Source: Asaia krungthepensis NRIC 0535 (lineage in GTDB: Bacteria; Pseudomonadota; Alphaproteobacteria; Acetobacterales; Acetobacteraceae). From it: DNA of 64,000 nucleotides. Of this stretch, positions 55,569 through 64,000 are shown piece after piece. Numbering within the stretch: position 1 is the stretch's first letter; the number at the start of each line of letters is the position of its first letter. The notes beneath the pieces were generated by a model. That model made no database searches. It was not told the origin of the DNA and saw only the letters and a program-made list of their open reading frames with translations. A program made the translations under genes and the position numbers. Where the stretch lies: the NCBI RefSeq assembly GCF_025995175.1, contig NZ_BAPV01000005.1:101609-165608 (forward strand). Reading direction: 5' to 3'.

Positions 55569-56732
55569 TCAGGGCTGATAGGGTGGCAGGCTGACCTTCA
55601 CCACCAGCCAGGGGCGCTGCTCCTTGTCCATCCCGCCATTCAGGGCGGGCTGACGCGACCACTGCCCGATCGTGGCATAGAGCGTGTTGTCGCTATAGGC
55701 CAGACCATCCGGAGCGATCAGACGGGGGTCATGCGCCACTACGGAAATCGCACCATCGGGCGCGCGCTGCAGAATACCGTGGCGCTCGATATCCGTCAGA
55801 AACAGGCGTCCATCCGGTGCGGTGGCCATGCCATCGCCCATTCCTGCCTCGCCCTCATCCTTGACGCTGAATTCGATCTCCGTCTCGGTCGCCTTGGGGT
55901 CGGCCAGAACCGCGGTTGGTGCGGAATAGAGTTCGCGGCTTGTCAAGGGCTGCCAGAACAGGGTCTGCTGGTCGGCACTCAGGCCGATCCCGTTCGCTCC
56001 GGCCTGGGCCATGGTCGGCTTGTCCGGGCTGTAACGCGAGGCCTTTCCATCGAGCACCGCAAGAAAACCATGGCGCGGCATCACCGGCTCGGTATCGGCC
56101 AGCAGGCGCCTTTGCGTGTTCGTGGCGATATCCACCACGATCAGAGCCGGATGCACCGTCAGGGAGGAATCCGTGATGAAGGCGGTACCACGGTCGCCAT
56201 GGGTCAGGTCGATACGCAGATCATTGGGATGACTGTCGGAACGAAGCGCGGGCGCGCTGAGCTGGATTTCCTCGACGATACGCGCGGCGGCGGGGTCGAT
56301 ATGAAAGAGACGTGCCGCACCGGGAACGGTGCCCTTGCCCGCCAGAATACCCTCATCGAGCACCCAGAGCTGACCGCTGGCATCGACTGTCATGCCCAGT
56401 GGCGAAACGAAACGCCCCTGGCTTTCCGCATCCGGGAAAGGCGTCAGCTTGCCATGACTGTACAGCGCCAGTCTGGGCCCGTCATGGTCATGCAGGCTGC
56501 GAGGAAACCCGAGCACCATGCGATGATCGGACAGGATGGCAATGCCCGAAGGCTGGGCGTCCTGAAACCGCCCAACGATCTCGACATTGCCGCTGGGCTT
56601 GTACCCGGCATCGATACTGTCCTCTCCCTGCTCGGGGGGGAGGCTCCCGTCATCAGCCCGGGAGGATGGCGCAATGAGCGCGCTGCCCGCGACCGACAAC
56701 AAGAGGGTATACAGGGCCAGACGCTTTTTCAT
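55569..56732 (-). CDS. Exported major royal jelly / yellow-family protein
   Basis: A 387-residue protein with a signal peptide (RLALYTLLLSVAGSALIAPS). The rest looks like a six-bladed propeller of the MRJP/yellow family: VEIVGRFQDAQPSGIAIL, DASGQLWVLDEGILA, HPNDLRIDLTHGDRGTAFIT, DGMATAPDGRLFLTDIERHG and PDGLAYSDNTLYATIG. Bacterial members are probably secreted or periplasmic lactonase-like or binding proteins. Function here is unknown; an SMP-30/gluconolactonase-like role is the alternative. AGAGAGACC precedes the ATG. It follows no operon: the mgtC-like gene is convergent and folE lies 108 bases upstream on the same strand. Confidence 0.82.
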   Translation of the reverse strand: MKKRLALYTLLLSVAGSALIAPSSRADDGSLPPEQGEDSIDAGYKPSGNVEIVGRFQDAQPSGIAILSDHRMVLGFPRSLHDHDGPRLALYSHGKLTPFPDAESQGRFVSPLGMTVDASGQLWVLDEGILAGKGTVPGAARLFHIDPAAARIVEEIQLSAPALRSDSHPNDLRIDLTHGDRGTAFITDSSLTVHPALIVVDIATNTQRRLLADTEPVMPRHGFLAVLDGKASRYSPDKPTMAQAGANGIGLSADQQTLFWQPLTSRELYSAPTAVLADPKATETEIEFSVKDEGEAGMGDGMATAPDGRLFLTDIERHGILQRAPDGAISVVAHDPRLIAPDGLAYSDNTLYATIGQWSRQPALNGGMDKEQRPWLVVKVSLPPYQP

Positions 56733-56840
56733 GGTCTCTCTTCCCGTCCGTCATGAAAGCGATCATGCCCCTCGCGTCAAATGCCGGAGACGTCAAACCA
56801 CAGCCGCGTGAGGCGAACCCCCACGAGCCATGACCGACGC

Positions 56841-57497
56841 TCACCCCTTGAGCAGGGACATGATCTCGGCACGTAACGCAGCATCACGCTGCCAGGTGCC
56901 ACGCACAACGGTCGTGACCGTGCGGCTGCCCACATTGCGGATACCGCGCATGGCCATGCACATATGCTCGGCCTCGACCAGCACCATGACGGCCTTGGGC
57001 TCGAGCACCTCAATGATCGAGGCGGCGATCTGATCGGTCAGGCGCTCCTGAAGCTGGGGGCGGCGCGCCAGAACGTTCACCGTGCGCGCGATCTTGCTGA
57101 GCCCCGTGAGCCTGCCACCCTCGGGCAGATAAGCCACATGCGCCTTGCCGAAAAACGGCAGGAGATGATGCTCGCACATGGAGTGGAAACCGATATCGCG
57201 AACGATCACCGCCCCCTCATGTTGGTCGGCGAGGAATTGCTTGTGCAGATGCGTACGCGGGTCCTCATGCAGCCCGCCCAGCACGTCCAGATACATGCGC
57301 GCCACCCGCCCCGGTGTCTCGAACAGCCCCTCGCGATCGGGATCTTCACCCAGAGCCTGCAGGATTTCACGCACCGCTCCTGCGATGCGGGCTTCCGCAT
57401 CTTCGGGCTTCGCAATCGGTGCGATGGGGCGTTCTCCCCCCTGCCCCTTGTGGCGAGCGGCATCCAGCGCCACGAGATCGGCAGTCGGCTTGGTCAT
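56841..57497 (-). CDS. folE: GTP cyclohydrolase I
   Basis: A 218-residue enzyme that converts GTP to dihydroneopterin triphosphate, first step of folate synthesis and source for QueD. The zinc site is in [11 protein letters not shown] (Cys and His) and the later [10 protein letters not shown] (Cys). [10 protein letters not shown] and [20 protein letters not shown] are also conserved. The ATG at 57497 overlaps the folB-folK stop (ATGA), so folE is translated with it as the third gene of the operon. The N-terminal extension of about 30 residues is common in proteobacteria. Confidence 0.96.
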   Translation of the reverse strand: MTKPTADLVALDAARHKGQGGERPIAPIAKPEDAEARIAGAVREILQALGEDPDREGLFETPGRVARMYLDVLGGLHEDPRTHLHKQFLADQHEGAVIVRDIGFHSMCEHHLLPFFGKAHVAYLPEGGRLTGLSKIARTVNVLARRPQLQERLTDQIAASIIEVLEPKAVMVLVEAEHMCMAMRGIRNVGSRTVTTVVRGTWQRDAALRAEIMSLLKG

Positions 57498-58372
57498 TTC
57501 AGGTCCTCGGCAATGCAAGACAGGCGTTCCGCGCAGGGGACAACGTCATCGGCCTCGCGGGGGAGCCTGATCAACATGTCCGATACGGAAAGTCCACTGA
57601 TTTTCTGTTCGGGAGCGATTTCTGCAAGGGGGACCAGCACGAAAGCCCGCTCGGCAATGCCACGATGCGGCAAAGTGAGCACGGGCCCATTCACGATCCT
57701 GTCCCCGAGATAGAGCAGATCGACGTCCATTGCGCGCTGCCCCCAGCGCAGCCCCGGCACACGCCCGAGGCGGCTCTCGATCTCCTTGCACACACGCAAG
57801 AGGGCCAGAGGCTCGAGGGCGCTGCGCCCCATAACACAGAGATTATAGAAATCGGGCTGTTCAACCCCACCTAAGGGCGCGGTACGATACAGTCCCGACA
57901 CGGCCTCGATCTGCACTCCCGGCGTGACACCCAGCCAGGTGACCGCCATGGACAACGCGCTTTCGCGATCGCCCATATTGCACCCCAGCGAGAAGCCGAC
58001 CGGCAGGAAACGCTCTCGCGTCGTCTCGACACTGACCATGCCAAACGGATGCGGAATAGGGGCTGAGGGCTTGTTCACACGCACCGTCAGGCGCGTGAGC
58101 GTCGGGAACGCGGCCAGAAGATCTTCCGCAATCCTGTCCGCCAGGGTCTCGATAAGCTGAACAGGTTCACCCGCGACCAGCGCCACAACACGATCGCAAA
58201 GTGCGGCGTAGCAAACCGCTGCCCGATAATCATCGTTCTGCGTGGCGGCCAATGTCTCGACTGTCGCCACCAGATCGATCAGGAAATTCTGCCCAAGCCG
58301 GGTTTCTTCCGGCAGGACACCATGGCGACCGAACACGCTGAGCCGGTCGATGCGAATGGTCGAATGGGTCAT
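57494..58372 (-). CDS. folBK: Bifunctional dihydroneopterin aldolase / HPPK
   Basis: A 292-residue fusion. Residues about 5-122 are dihydroneopterin aldolase FolB ([44 protein letters not shown]). Residues about 127-285 are hydroxymethyl-dihydropterin pyrophosphokinase FolK ([68 protein letters not shown]). The joint product carries two consecutive folate steps on one chain, in natural order. It lies 43 bases after the folP stop and overlaps folE by ATGA. Confidence 0.94.
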   Translation of the reverse strand: MTHSTIRIDRLSVFGRHGVLPEETRLGQNFLIDLVATVETLAATQNDDYRAAVCYAALCDRVVALVAGEPVQLIETLADRIAEDLLAAFPTLTRLTVRVNKPSAPIPHPFGMVSVETTRERFLPVGFSLGCNMGDRESALSMAVTWLGVTPGVQIEAVSGLYRTAPLGGVEQPDFYNLCVMGRSALEPLALLRVCKEIESRLGRVPGLRWGQRAMDVDLLYLGDRIVNGPVLTLPHRGIAERAFVLVPLAEIAPEQKISGLSVSDMLIRLPREADDVVPCAERLSCIAEDLK

Positions 58373-58415
58373 CGTGAACGCGGCGCTCCCGAGGCGGGCG
58401 AAAAAAAGGGGCTCA

Positions 58416-59309
58416 TCAGCTGCATGTGTCCCGTGGTGGTGAGTTGAGCAGGCTCGCTATCCTCACCGCATCCACATGGGGGGCCACATCATGAACGCGC
58501 AGGATTGCCGCGCCTTGCTGCATGCCGCAGAGATTGGCCGCCATCGTGCCAGCCAGTCGCGCGTCCACTCCGCGCCCGAGCAAACGGCCGAACAGGGATT
58601 TGCGTGACAAACCCAGCAGGACCGGCAGGCCATAGGTTTCACGCAGCCTGCCGATCTGACGGATGCTCTCCAGATTTTGTGGGTCGGTCTTGCCAAACCC
58701 TATGCCAGGGTCAAGGACGATACGCTCACGCCGAATTCCTGCGCGCTCGGCCTGCCCAAGCAGGACATCGAAATACCGTTGCAACGTGTCGCCCATTTCG
58801 AGCGCGGGATCGATTTCCTCTCGATTATGCATGAGAACGGCTGTGGCACCCGTCTCTGCCATCACCCGGGCCATTGCCGGATTGCGCTGCATTCCCCAGA
58901 CATCGTTGATCATGACCGCGCCAGCGCGTACGGCTTCCTTCGCGACGCTTGCCTTGTATGTGTCGATCGACAGAAACGCGGCTTCATCGGCAAGAGCCTT
59001 CAGGACCGGGCGTGTCCGCGCGATTTCCTCGGAAGCAGGAACAAAATCGGCACCGGGGCGGGTGGATTCACCTCCGATATCCAGAAGGGTCGCACCTTCA
59101 GTGGTCAGACGCCGCGCATGGGCCGTTCCAGATGTCTCGTCGTCATGATGGCCGCCATCGGAAAAGGAGTCCGGAGTGACGTTCACAATCCCCATGATCA
59201 GGGGAGAGTGCGTCTCGTGGGCATGCCAGACCGCAGCGACAAGGGCATCGCGTTTCTGTTGCCATTTGGTCAGCTGACCAGCGGAACCGACCGCGCTCAT
59301 CTCATCCAT
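58416..59309 (-). CDS. folP: Dihydropteroate synthase
   Basis: A 297-residue enzyme that joins the pterin pyrophosphate made by FolK to p-aminobenzoate. The family signatures are MGIVNVTPDSFSDGG, LDIGGESTRPGA, INDVWGMQRNP, LDPGIGFGKT and GLSRKSLFGRLLG. The barrel is complete, with two later catalytic Asp/Lys areas visible. It is the first gene of the folP-folBK-folE operon. The ATG at 59309 is taken; the ATG three codons on is an alternative. Confidence 0.96.
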   Translation of the reverse strand: MDEMSAVGSAGQLTKWQQKRDALVAAVWHAHETHSPLIMGIVNVTPDSFSDGGHHDDETSGTAHARRLTTEGATLLDIGGESTRPGADFVPASEEIARTRPVLKALADEAAFLSIDTYKASVAKEAVRAGAVMINDVWGMQRNPAMARVMAETGATAVLMHNREEIDPALEMGDTLQRYFDVLLGQAERAGIRRERIVLDPGIGFGKTDPQNLESIRQIGRLRETYGLPVLLGLSRKSLFGRLLGRGVDARLAGTMAANLCGMQQGAAILRVHDVAPHVDAVRIASLLNSPPRDTCS

Positions 59310-59436
59310 TCATGCAGGACTGAATTAAAGACCCGCTCTTAAAGTATGGGAGCAGACAGGTCCAGAAAAACGAACCCTCCTCCGGCGCGGGTGTTTGATC
59401 CTGTGAAGGGTCGACAGACCGACAAGGAGATGCGCC

Positions 59437-59748
59437 ATGGCCAATGACCAGTTCGAGACCCCGATCTTCGACGGGGAAGATAACAAGCATCACAGCGCAC
59501 GCGCTCTGGCCGAAGCCGCTTTCCGGGCAGAAGATGAGGGCGAGCACGAAAAGGCCGAGAGTCTTTTCCGTCAGGCCGAAGCGGCCGACCCTTCCGCGCT
59601 GGAGAGTGTCCTGCTGGAACGCCGCAGCGAGCATCCCGGATTTTCACCCCAGCCTGCTGCCAGCGACGAGGAAGTCGCCGCCATCAGCCGCACCATGGAG
59701 CCGGAACGTCACAGCCCGCCCCCGGAAGCGCTCGACGAAAACTACTGA
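59437..59748 (+). CDS. Small acidic protein, hypothetical
   Basis: A 103-residue protein with very high Glu/Asp and Ala/Ser/Pro content (EDEGEHEKAESLFRQAEAAD) and no signal, membrane segment or Cys. It could form a helical hairpin with a TPR-like AExLFRQA unit followed by a disordered tail (PEALDENY). The ATG is preceded by AAGGAG. It is divergent from folP, with 127 bases between starts. Function unknown. Confidence 0.75.
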   Translation: MANDQFETPIFDGEDNKHHSARALAEAAFRAEDEGEHEKAESLFRQAEAADPSALESVLLERRSEHPGFSPQPAASDEEVAAISRTMEPERHSPPPEALDENY

Positions 59749-59803
59749 ACCGCGCGACACAGGGACGAGGGCAGTCCGATCCCTATATGAGGCCCAGACT
59801 GTT

Positions 59804-59830
59804 CCCCCAAAGGCGCTTGCCCTTTGGGGG
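59804..59830 (+). terminator. Strong 10-bp perfect hairpin between convergent genes
   Basis: CCCCCAAAGG (59804-59813) and CCTTTGGGGG (59821-59830) pair perfectly around CGCTTGC. It lies after the stop of the acidic protein gene and ahead of the ilvE stop on the opposite strand. There is no T-run, so it may be a terminator of a less usual kind or part of a repeated intergenic element. Confidence 0.55.
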
Positions 59831-59923
59831 TAAGTAGTGAAGCCGCAGGTCAGAGTTTGCGCCCGCCCCCGGGACATAGACAGAAGCTGCCCCCCAGTTC
59901 GAGGGAGGCGCTACTCTGCTCGT

Positions 59924-61033
59924 TCAAGTGATGGCGTGGATCCAGCCGTGCGCATCATTGGTCTTGCCCGCCTGGATTTCGGTCAGGGCTTTCTTGAGAC
60001 CCATTGAGACTTCGCCAGCAGTCTTGCCATCGCCGAATAGGGCTTCGCCACCCGTACGGCGCAGGGAGCCGATGGGGCTGATGACTGCCGCCGTGCCACA
60101 GGCGAAGGCTTCCTTGTAGCGGCCCGATGCAGCCCCAGCGAAGATCTCATCAATTTCCAGTGGTGTCTGCTCGACCTTGAGCCCACGATCCCTGGCGAGC
60201 TGCAGGATAGCGTCACGCGTGATACCGGGCAGAATGGTGCCGGTCAGAGGCGGGGTGACAAGCGTGTTATCATCGCGCAGGAACATGACGTTCATGCCCC
60301 CCATTTCCTCAATGAAACGTTGCTCGCGGCTATCGAGAAACAGGACCTGATCGCAGCCATGGGTCTTTGAGTCGCGCTGGGCCACGAGGCTTGCCGCGTA
60401 GTTACCGCCGCATTTGGCCGCGCCCGTCCCGCCGGGAGCCGCGCGCGTATAGTCCTCGGACACCCAGACGGACACGCAGCCGGAGCCGAAATAGGCCCCG
60501 ACCGGGCAGGCGATGACGATGAACAGATATTCCGACGCGGGCTTCACGCCCAGGAACACTTCGGTCGCGATCATGAAGGGACGAAGATACAGGCTTTTGC
60601 CTTCACCCGCAGGCACCCAGTCCTGATCGATCTTCACCAACTCGTCGACGGCCTGCATGAAGATTTCCTGAGGCAGATCGGCCATCGCCATACGCTCGGC
60701 CGAGGCGCGAAAACGTTTCGCGTTCTCCTCGGGACGGAAAGTCGCGATGCCGCCGCCTTCGGTACGATAGGCCTTCATACCTTCGAAGATTTCCTGCGCA
60801 TAATGCAGAACCGATGCGGCCGGATCGAGTGTCAGGGGCTTGCGCGCGGTGATCTTCGCGTCATGCCAGCCTTTGCCCTCGCTGTATTTGACGATGGCCA
60901 TATGGTCGGTGAAGATTCGTCCGAAAGCAGGGTTGGCAATGAGGTCCGCACGATGATCAGCCGGGGTCGGCGTGCTCGTGGGCTCAATGGTGAAATGCAG
61001 GGCGGCGCTTTCGGAAACCATGATCTGATCCAT
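59924..61033 (-). CDS. ilvE: Branched-chain amino-acid aminotransferase
   Basis: A 369-residue fold-type IV PLP enzyme that transfers amino groups to and from 2-oxo acids of Leu, Ile and Val. The PLP Lys is in GAAKCGGNYAASLVAQ; EYLFIVIACPVGAYFG and QVLFLDSREQRFIEEMGGMN are typical of the larger (BCAT1/2-like) bacterial class. ACAGGAAG lies before the ATG at 61033. It is divergent from panB with 198 bases between. Since panB uses 2-oxoisovalerate, the valine 2-oxo acid that this enzyme interconverts with Val, joint control is plausible. Confidence 0.94.
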   Translation of the reverse strand: MDQIMVSESAALHFTIEPTSTPTPADHRADLIANPAFGRIFTDHMAIVKYSEGKGWHDAKITARKPLTLDPAASVLHYAQEIFEGMKAYRTEGGGIATFRPEENAKRFRASAERMAMADLPQEIFMQAVDELVKIDQDWVPAGEGKSLYLRPFMIATEVFLGVKPASEYLFIVIACPVGAYFGSGCVSVWVSEDYTRAAPGGTGAAKCGGNYAASLVAQRDSKTHGCDQVLFLDSREQRFIEEMGGMNVMFLRDDNTLVTPPLTGTILPGITRDAILQLARDRGLKVEQTPLEIDEIFAGAASGRYKEAFACGTAAVISPIGSLRRTGGEALFGDGKTAGEVSMGLKKALTEIQAGKTNDAHGWIHAIT

Positions 61034-61231
61034 CTTCCTGTCCAGTAGGCGGGCAGTCTATCCCGTTCGGACCATCTTGACACCCTTTGAAAGGGAGAGA
61101 GAAGAACGTGCCCCCCGACTGACCTCTTCGTGATGGCGCAAAGGCGGCCCGTGCAGACCTGGCGCCGCCGGACTGCGGTGCTGAAACGAACCGGCAATCG
61201 GGCCTGACAAAGAGAAGCTGAAAGGGCTGTC

Positions 61232-62050
61232 ATGAGTGCATCGACCCCGGTCCATAGTCTTACGCCGCTGGGCGTCATGGCACGCAAGGGCGGCACGCCT
61301 CTGGTCTGCCTGACCGCCTATACGACCCCCATTGCCCGTCTGGCCGATCGTGACTGCGATATCGTGCTGGTGGGCGACAGCGTGGGCATGGTGCTGCACG
61401 GTCTGCCTACAACGTTGGGGGTCACGCTGGACATGATGATCCTGCATGGCAAGGCGGTCATGCGCGGTCTCGAGCGGGCGCTTTGCGTGGTGGACCTGCC
61501 TTTTGGCAGCTATGAAGAGAGCCCGGCCCAAGCCTTTCGCAACGCCTCGCGCCTTCTCGCCGAAACCGGCGCGGCGGCGGTCAAGCTGGAGGGCGGTGTC
61601 CATATGAAGGAAACCATCGCCTTTCTCGTGGCGCGCGGCATTCCGGTCATGGGCCATGTCGGGCTGACGCCGCAAGCGGTCAATATGCTTGGAGGCTACA
61701 AGGTACAGGGGCGAGACAGCGATGCCGCGCGTGTGCTGGACGACGCTCGTGCCGTGCAGGAGGCGGGTGGCTTTGCCGTGGTGCTCGAAAAACTGCCCCG
61801 AAGCCTCGGGGACAGCATCACCCGGGCATTGACCATTCCGACAATCGGCATTGGCGCGGGGCCGGAATGTGACGGCCAGATCCTGGTGATCGACGACATG
61901 CTGGGGCTCTTTGCCGCGTTCAAGCCGAAATTCGTCAGACGCTATGCCAATCTGGCCGATCAGGCTGGCGAGGCGATAGGTGCCTATGCTCAGGATGTAC
62001 GCAGCCGCGCCTTTCCGGGGGCAGAGCACAGCTTTGGGGACCGGTCATGA
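61232..62050 (+). CDS. panB: 3-methyl-2-oxobutanoate hydroxymethyltransferase
   Basis: A 272-residue TIM-barrel enzyme that adds a hydroxymethyl group from methylenetetrahydrofolate to 2-oxoisovalerate, first step of pantothenate synthesis. Signatures are [54 protein letters not shown] and [20 protein letters not shown]. Family length is usual. The panC start overlaps the stop (ATGA). AAAGGG lies before the start. It depends on folate made by the fol operon encoded 2 kb upstream. Confidence 0.96.
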   Translation: MSASTPVHSLTPLGVMARKGGTPLVCLTAYTTPIARLADRDCDIVLVGDSVGMVLHGLPTTLGVTLDMMILHGKAVMRGLERALCVVDLPFGSYEESPAQAFRNASRLLAETGAAAVKLEGGVHMKETIAFLVARGIPVMGHVGLTPQAVNMLGGYKVQGRDSDAARVLDDARAVQEAGGFAVVLEKLPRSLGDSITRALTIPTIGIGAGPECDGQILVIDDMLGLFAAFKPKFVRRYANLADQAGEAIGAYAQDVRSRAFPGAEHSFGDRS

Positions 62051-62880
62051 TCCTCAGGGACAGTGCGGCGCTTCGAAGCCGTGTGACAGAATGGAAAAAG
62101 ACGGGCGCCTCGATCGGGCTGGTGCCCACGATGGGTGCGCTGCATGAGGGGCATCTCAGCCTCGTCAGGGCGGCGCAGGCAGAATGCGCCCGGGTGATCG
62201 TCTCGATCTTCGTGAACCCGACCCAGTTCAATAACGCGCATGATCTGGCGAATTACCCGCGCAGCGAGGCAGCGGATGTCGCCTTGCTGGCCGGGGTGGA
62301 TGGCATCTTCATCCCAACGGTCGAGGCAATGTACCCCGAGGGTTACAGCACCAGCGTCCAGGTCAGCGGTCTGACGGACCGGCTGGAAGGTGCCCATCGT
62401 CCCGGTCATTTCAGCGGCATGGCAACGGTGGTGACCAAGCTGTTTGGCATGAGCGGGGCAGATCGTGCCTATTTCGGAGAGAAGGACTGGCAGCAACTGC
62501 AGATCATCCGGCGCTTCACGCAGGATCTGAACCTGCCGGTCAGCATCACGTCTTGCCCGACCCTGCGTGAGGCAGATGGCCTGGCGCTTTCGTCGCGCAA
62601 CCGCCGCCTGCCGGAAGCGGCGCGCCTCCGCGCCCCACGGCTTCACGCCATCATGCAGGAGACGGCATGGGCGATCCGTGCGGGGCGCCCCATCGCTGCG
62701 GCACTCACTGCGGGCGAGGCAGACCTTGAAGCCGTCGGGTTCGGCCCCATCGATTATCTGGCCTGTTGCGACGCTCAGACCCTGATGCCTGCACGGGAGA
62801 TGACGCCGGGGCAGACGCTTCGGCTGCTCGCCGCAGCTGCTCTCGATTCTGTGCGCCTGATTGACAACATCGTTATTTAG
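62047..62880 (+). CDS. panC: Pantothenate synthetase
   Basis: A 277-residue ligase that joins pantoate and beta-alanine through a pantoyl adenylate. The HIGH-like motif is in [15 protein letters not shown], with [50 protein letters not shown] and the KMSKS-like ALSSRNRRL. The ATG overlaps the panB stop. Length is normal. Confidence 0.96.
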   Translation: MILRDSAALRSRVTEWKKTGASIGLVPTMGALHEGHLSLVRAAQAECARVIVSIFVNPTQFNNAHDLANYPRSEAADVALLAGVDGIFIPTVEAMYPEGYSTSVQVSGLTDRLEGAHRPGHFSGMATVVTKLFGMSGADRAYFGEKDWQQLQIIRRFTQDLNLPVSITSCPTLREADGLALSSRNRRLPEAARLRAPRLHAIMQETAWAIRAGRPIAAALTAGEADLEAVGFGPIDYLACCDAQTLMPAREMTPGQTLRLLAAAALDSVRLIDNIVI

Positions 62881-62990
62881 CGCCCGCCCGGGACCATGCG
62901 ACATTACCCGCATAGTGAGGCCTGATTATTTTATCGGGCCTCCGGCGCGGCCCTGACAGGACGCGCTGAAGCACAAGAAGGTATGTAAGC

Positions 62991-63719
62991 ATGTCGCTTC
63001 CACTTCAGGACAAAATCGCTGCCGTTACCGGTGGCGCCTCGGGCATCGGCCTGGAATGCGTCCGCCACCTCATCAAGGCTGGCGCCATCGTCTATGTTCT
63101 CGACCGCGACAAGGCGGCCATGGACAAGGCACGCGAAGAACTCGGCGACAAGCTGCATGGCGTGGAAGTCGATCTTTTCCGTCATGCCAGCATCCAGCAG
63201 GCCGTTGACACCGTGCTCGCCGAGCAGGGCCGTCTCGACATCATGTTCGCCAATGCGGGCTCCTATGTCGGTGGCAATGCCTGGGAAGGCGACCCGGATG
63301 TGTGGGATCGCATGCTGAACCTCAACATCAATGCGGCTTTCCATTCGGCGCGCGTCGCCATGGCGCCCATGATCAAGCAGGGGAGCGGCGACATCATCAT
63401 CACCAGCTCCGTGGCGGGCGTGGTGCCGATCGTAGCCGAGCCGATCTATACGGGGTCGAAATACGCCGTTCAGGCCTTTACCCATACCTGCCGCCGCCAG
63501 CTGGCGCCGCATGGTGTGCGCGTGGGCGCCATCCAGCCCGGCCCGGTCGTGACGCCGCTGATCAATGACTGGGACCCCGAGCGCCGCAAGGCCGCCCTCG
63601 AAGGTGGCGGCATGATGCAGCCTTCCGACGTGGCCGAGGCGCTGATCTTCATGCTGACCCGTCGCAAGGGCACGGTGGTGCGCGATCTGGTGCTTCTGCC
63701 CAACGGCTTCGACGTCTGA
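62991..63719 (+). CDS. SDR-family ribitol/sorbitol-type dehydrogenase
   Basis: A 242-residue short-chain dehydrogenase. The cofactor motif is TGGASGIG (13-20), Asp38 suggests NAD, NAG is at 88-90, and Ser140, Tyr153 and Lys157 (YTGSK) form the catalytic set. The MFANAGSYVGGNAWEGDPDV and VRVGAIQPGPVVTPL parts resemble ribitol 2-dehydrogenase and related polyol dehydrogenases, a group used by acetic acid bacteria to turn alditols to ketoses. The N-terminus is MSLPLQDKIAAVTG. A strong terminator follows 70 bases after its stop. The substrate is not provable from sequence. Confidence 0.85.
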   Translation: MSLPLQDKIAAVTGGASGIGLECVRHLIKAGAIVYVLDRDKAAMDKAREELGDKLHGVEVDLFRHASIQQAVDTVLAEQGRLDIMFANAGSYVGGNAWEGDPDVWDRMLNLNINAAFHSARVAMAPMIKQGSGDIIITSSVAGVVPIVAEPIYTGSKYAVQAFTHTCRRQLAPHGVRVGAIQPGPVVTPLINDWDPERRKAALEGGGMMQPSDVAEALIFMLTRRKGTVVRDLVLLPNGFDV

Positions 63720-63787
63720 GCACGAGACTGCCACAACGCACCTCGAAACGCTCAAAGGCGTGACAGTTGCGCTATTGACGCAATGGA

Positions 63788-63820
63788 AAACCTCGCCTGA
63801 ACAGGCGGGGTTTTTTTTTT
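63788..63820 (+). terminator. Intrinsic terminator of the polyol dehydrogenase gene
   Basis: CCTCGCCT pairs with AGGCGGGG (one G-T pair) around GAAC, flanked by AAAA before and a run of ten T after. This is a textbook rho-independent terminator, 70 bases after the SDR stop. Confidence 0.93.
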
Positions 63821-63940
63821 GCAGTGATCACGCCAGGGCCTCTCGAGACCTGTCGCTCTAAGCAAGAGATCGACCTGGCAGACCCCCTCTCAGGCCGCGG
63901 ACTGACCAGCGCCTGACTTCGGCCCATCTGACCAAGACCT

Positions 63941-64000
63941 CCAAGCTCCAAGCTCCAAGCTCCAAGCTCCAAGCTCCAAGCTCCAAGCTCCAAGCTCCAA
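63941..64000. repeat. Heptanucleotide tandem repeat (CCAAGCT)n, cut by window edge
   Basis: From 63941 to the last base the sequence is (CCAAGCT) repeated without mismatch, at least 8.5 units, and it runs out of the window. A seven-base unit is not a multiple of three, so a change in copy number would shift any frame that crosses it. Every frame of the repeat on the minus strand is open (as ELGAWSL units), so it may lie inside or next to a coding region that continues outside. Confidence 0.95.

Noticed and set aside
59804..59830. Insertion-sequence end or CRISPR-like repeat
   Set aside because: Only one copy with a short loop; it fits a simple hairpin between convergent genes.

Overview
The window looks like chromosomal DNA of an acetic acid bacterium (Acetobacteraceae, Alphaproteobacteria). 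The evidence is the GC-rich, tightly packed coding sequence, many TonB-dependent receptors, several polyol-type short-chain dehydrogenases, a polyol permease with its own transketolase, a Hint-domain surface protein of a type common in this family, and alphaproteobacterial gene arrangements (iolC-DUF2090 fusion, folB-folK fusion). A genus close to Asaia is my guess, not something I can prove. There is no phage, transposase, CRISPR array or plasmid gene. The only RNA gene is tRNA-Asp(GTC).

Layout. 1-5064: end of a myo-inositol catabolic operon (iolC fusion, iolD, iolE, all on the minus strand) with a divergent RpiR-family regulator; three GGAA-N6-TTCC-like operators lie in and beside the shared promoter. 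5126-6721: a secreted protein with SMTNG repeats and a GT25 glycosyltransferase. 6810-17417: a probable catabolic island built from a D-2-hydroxyacid dehydrogenase, an arginine-deiminase/DDAH-fold hydrolase, a LysR regulator, an amino-acid ABC importer whose binding protein and permease are fused, a TonB receptor, a TIM-barrel isomerase, a 2-oxoglutarate/Fe(II) oxygenase and a class II aldolase. 17811-20907: a TonB receptor gene broken by one extra base in a run of nine C/G, a possible phase-variable switch. 21345-26068: polyol permease, transketolase and SDR dehydrogenase. 26552-30168: Lrp regulator divergent from a benzoylformate-decarboxylase-like enzyme, then a GNAT enzyme and a methyltransferase.

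30325-34141: a TonB receptor divergent from a secreted Ca2+-dependent PI-PLC-like protein. 34395-36240: tRNA-Asp and a Wzm/Wzt-type polysaccharide exporter. 36436-39374: small membrane protein, class II cyclic-nucleotide phosphodiesterase, an exported protein of unknown role, and a lipoprotein with two retropepsin-like DTG motifs. 39433-41307: queECD for 7-deazaguanine synthesis. 41343-46474: a 52-residue protein, a DnaQ-like exonuclease, a Hint/AIDA-repeat surface protein, a DUF2867-like protein and an SDR. 46689-52998: a translationally coupled uptake-and-hydrolysis cluster (TonB receptor, GAF protein, TetR, MFS, amidohydrolase). 53033-56732: porin-like barrel, MgtC-like protein and a royal-jelly-family protein. 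56841-59309: folate operon folP-folBK-folE. 59437-62880: small acidic protein, ilvE, panB-panC. 62991-64000: polyol SDR, a strong terminator, and a heptanucleotide tandem repeat running off the edge.

The picture is of a sugar- and polyol-oxidising, probably plant- or insect-associated bacterium. Scavenging modules (inositol, polyols, an unknown amino-acid-like compound, an unknown amide) are interleaved with housekeeping vitamin and tRNA-modification genes. Nothing here was searched against a database; family names rest on recognition of motifs and overall sequence.
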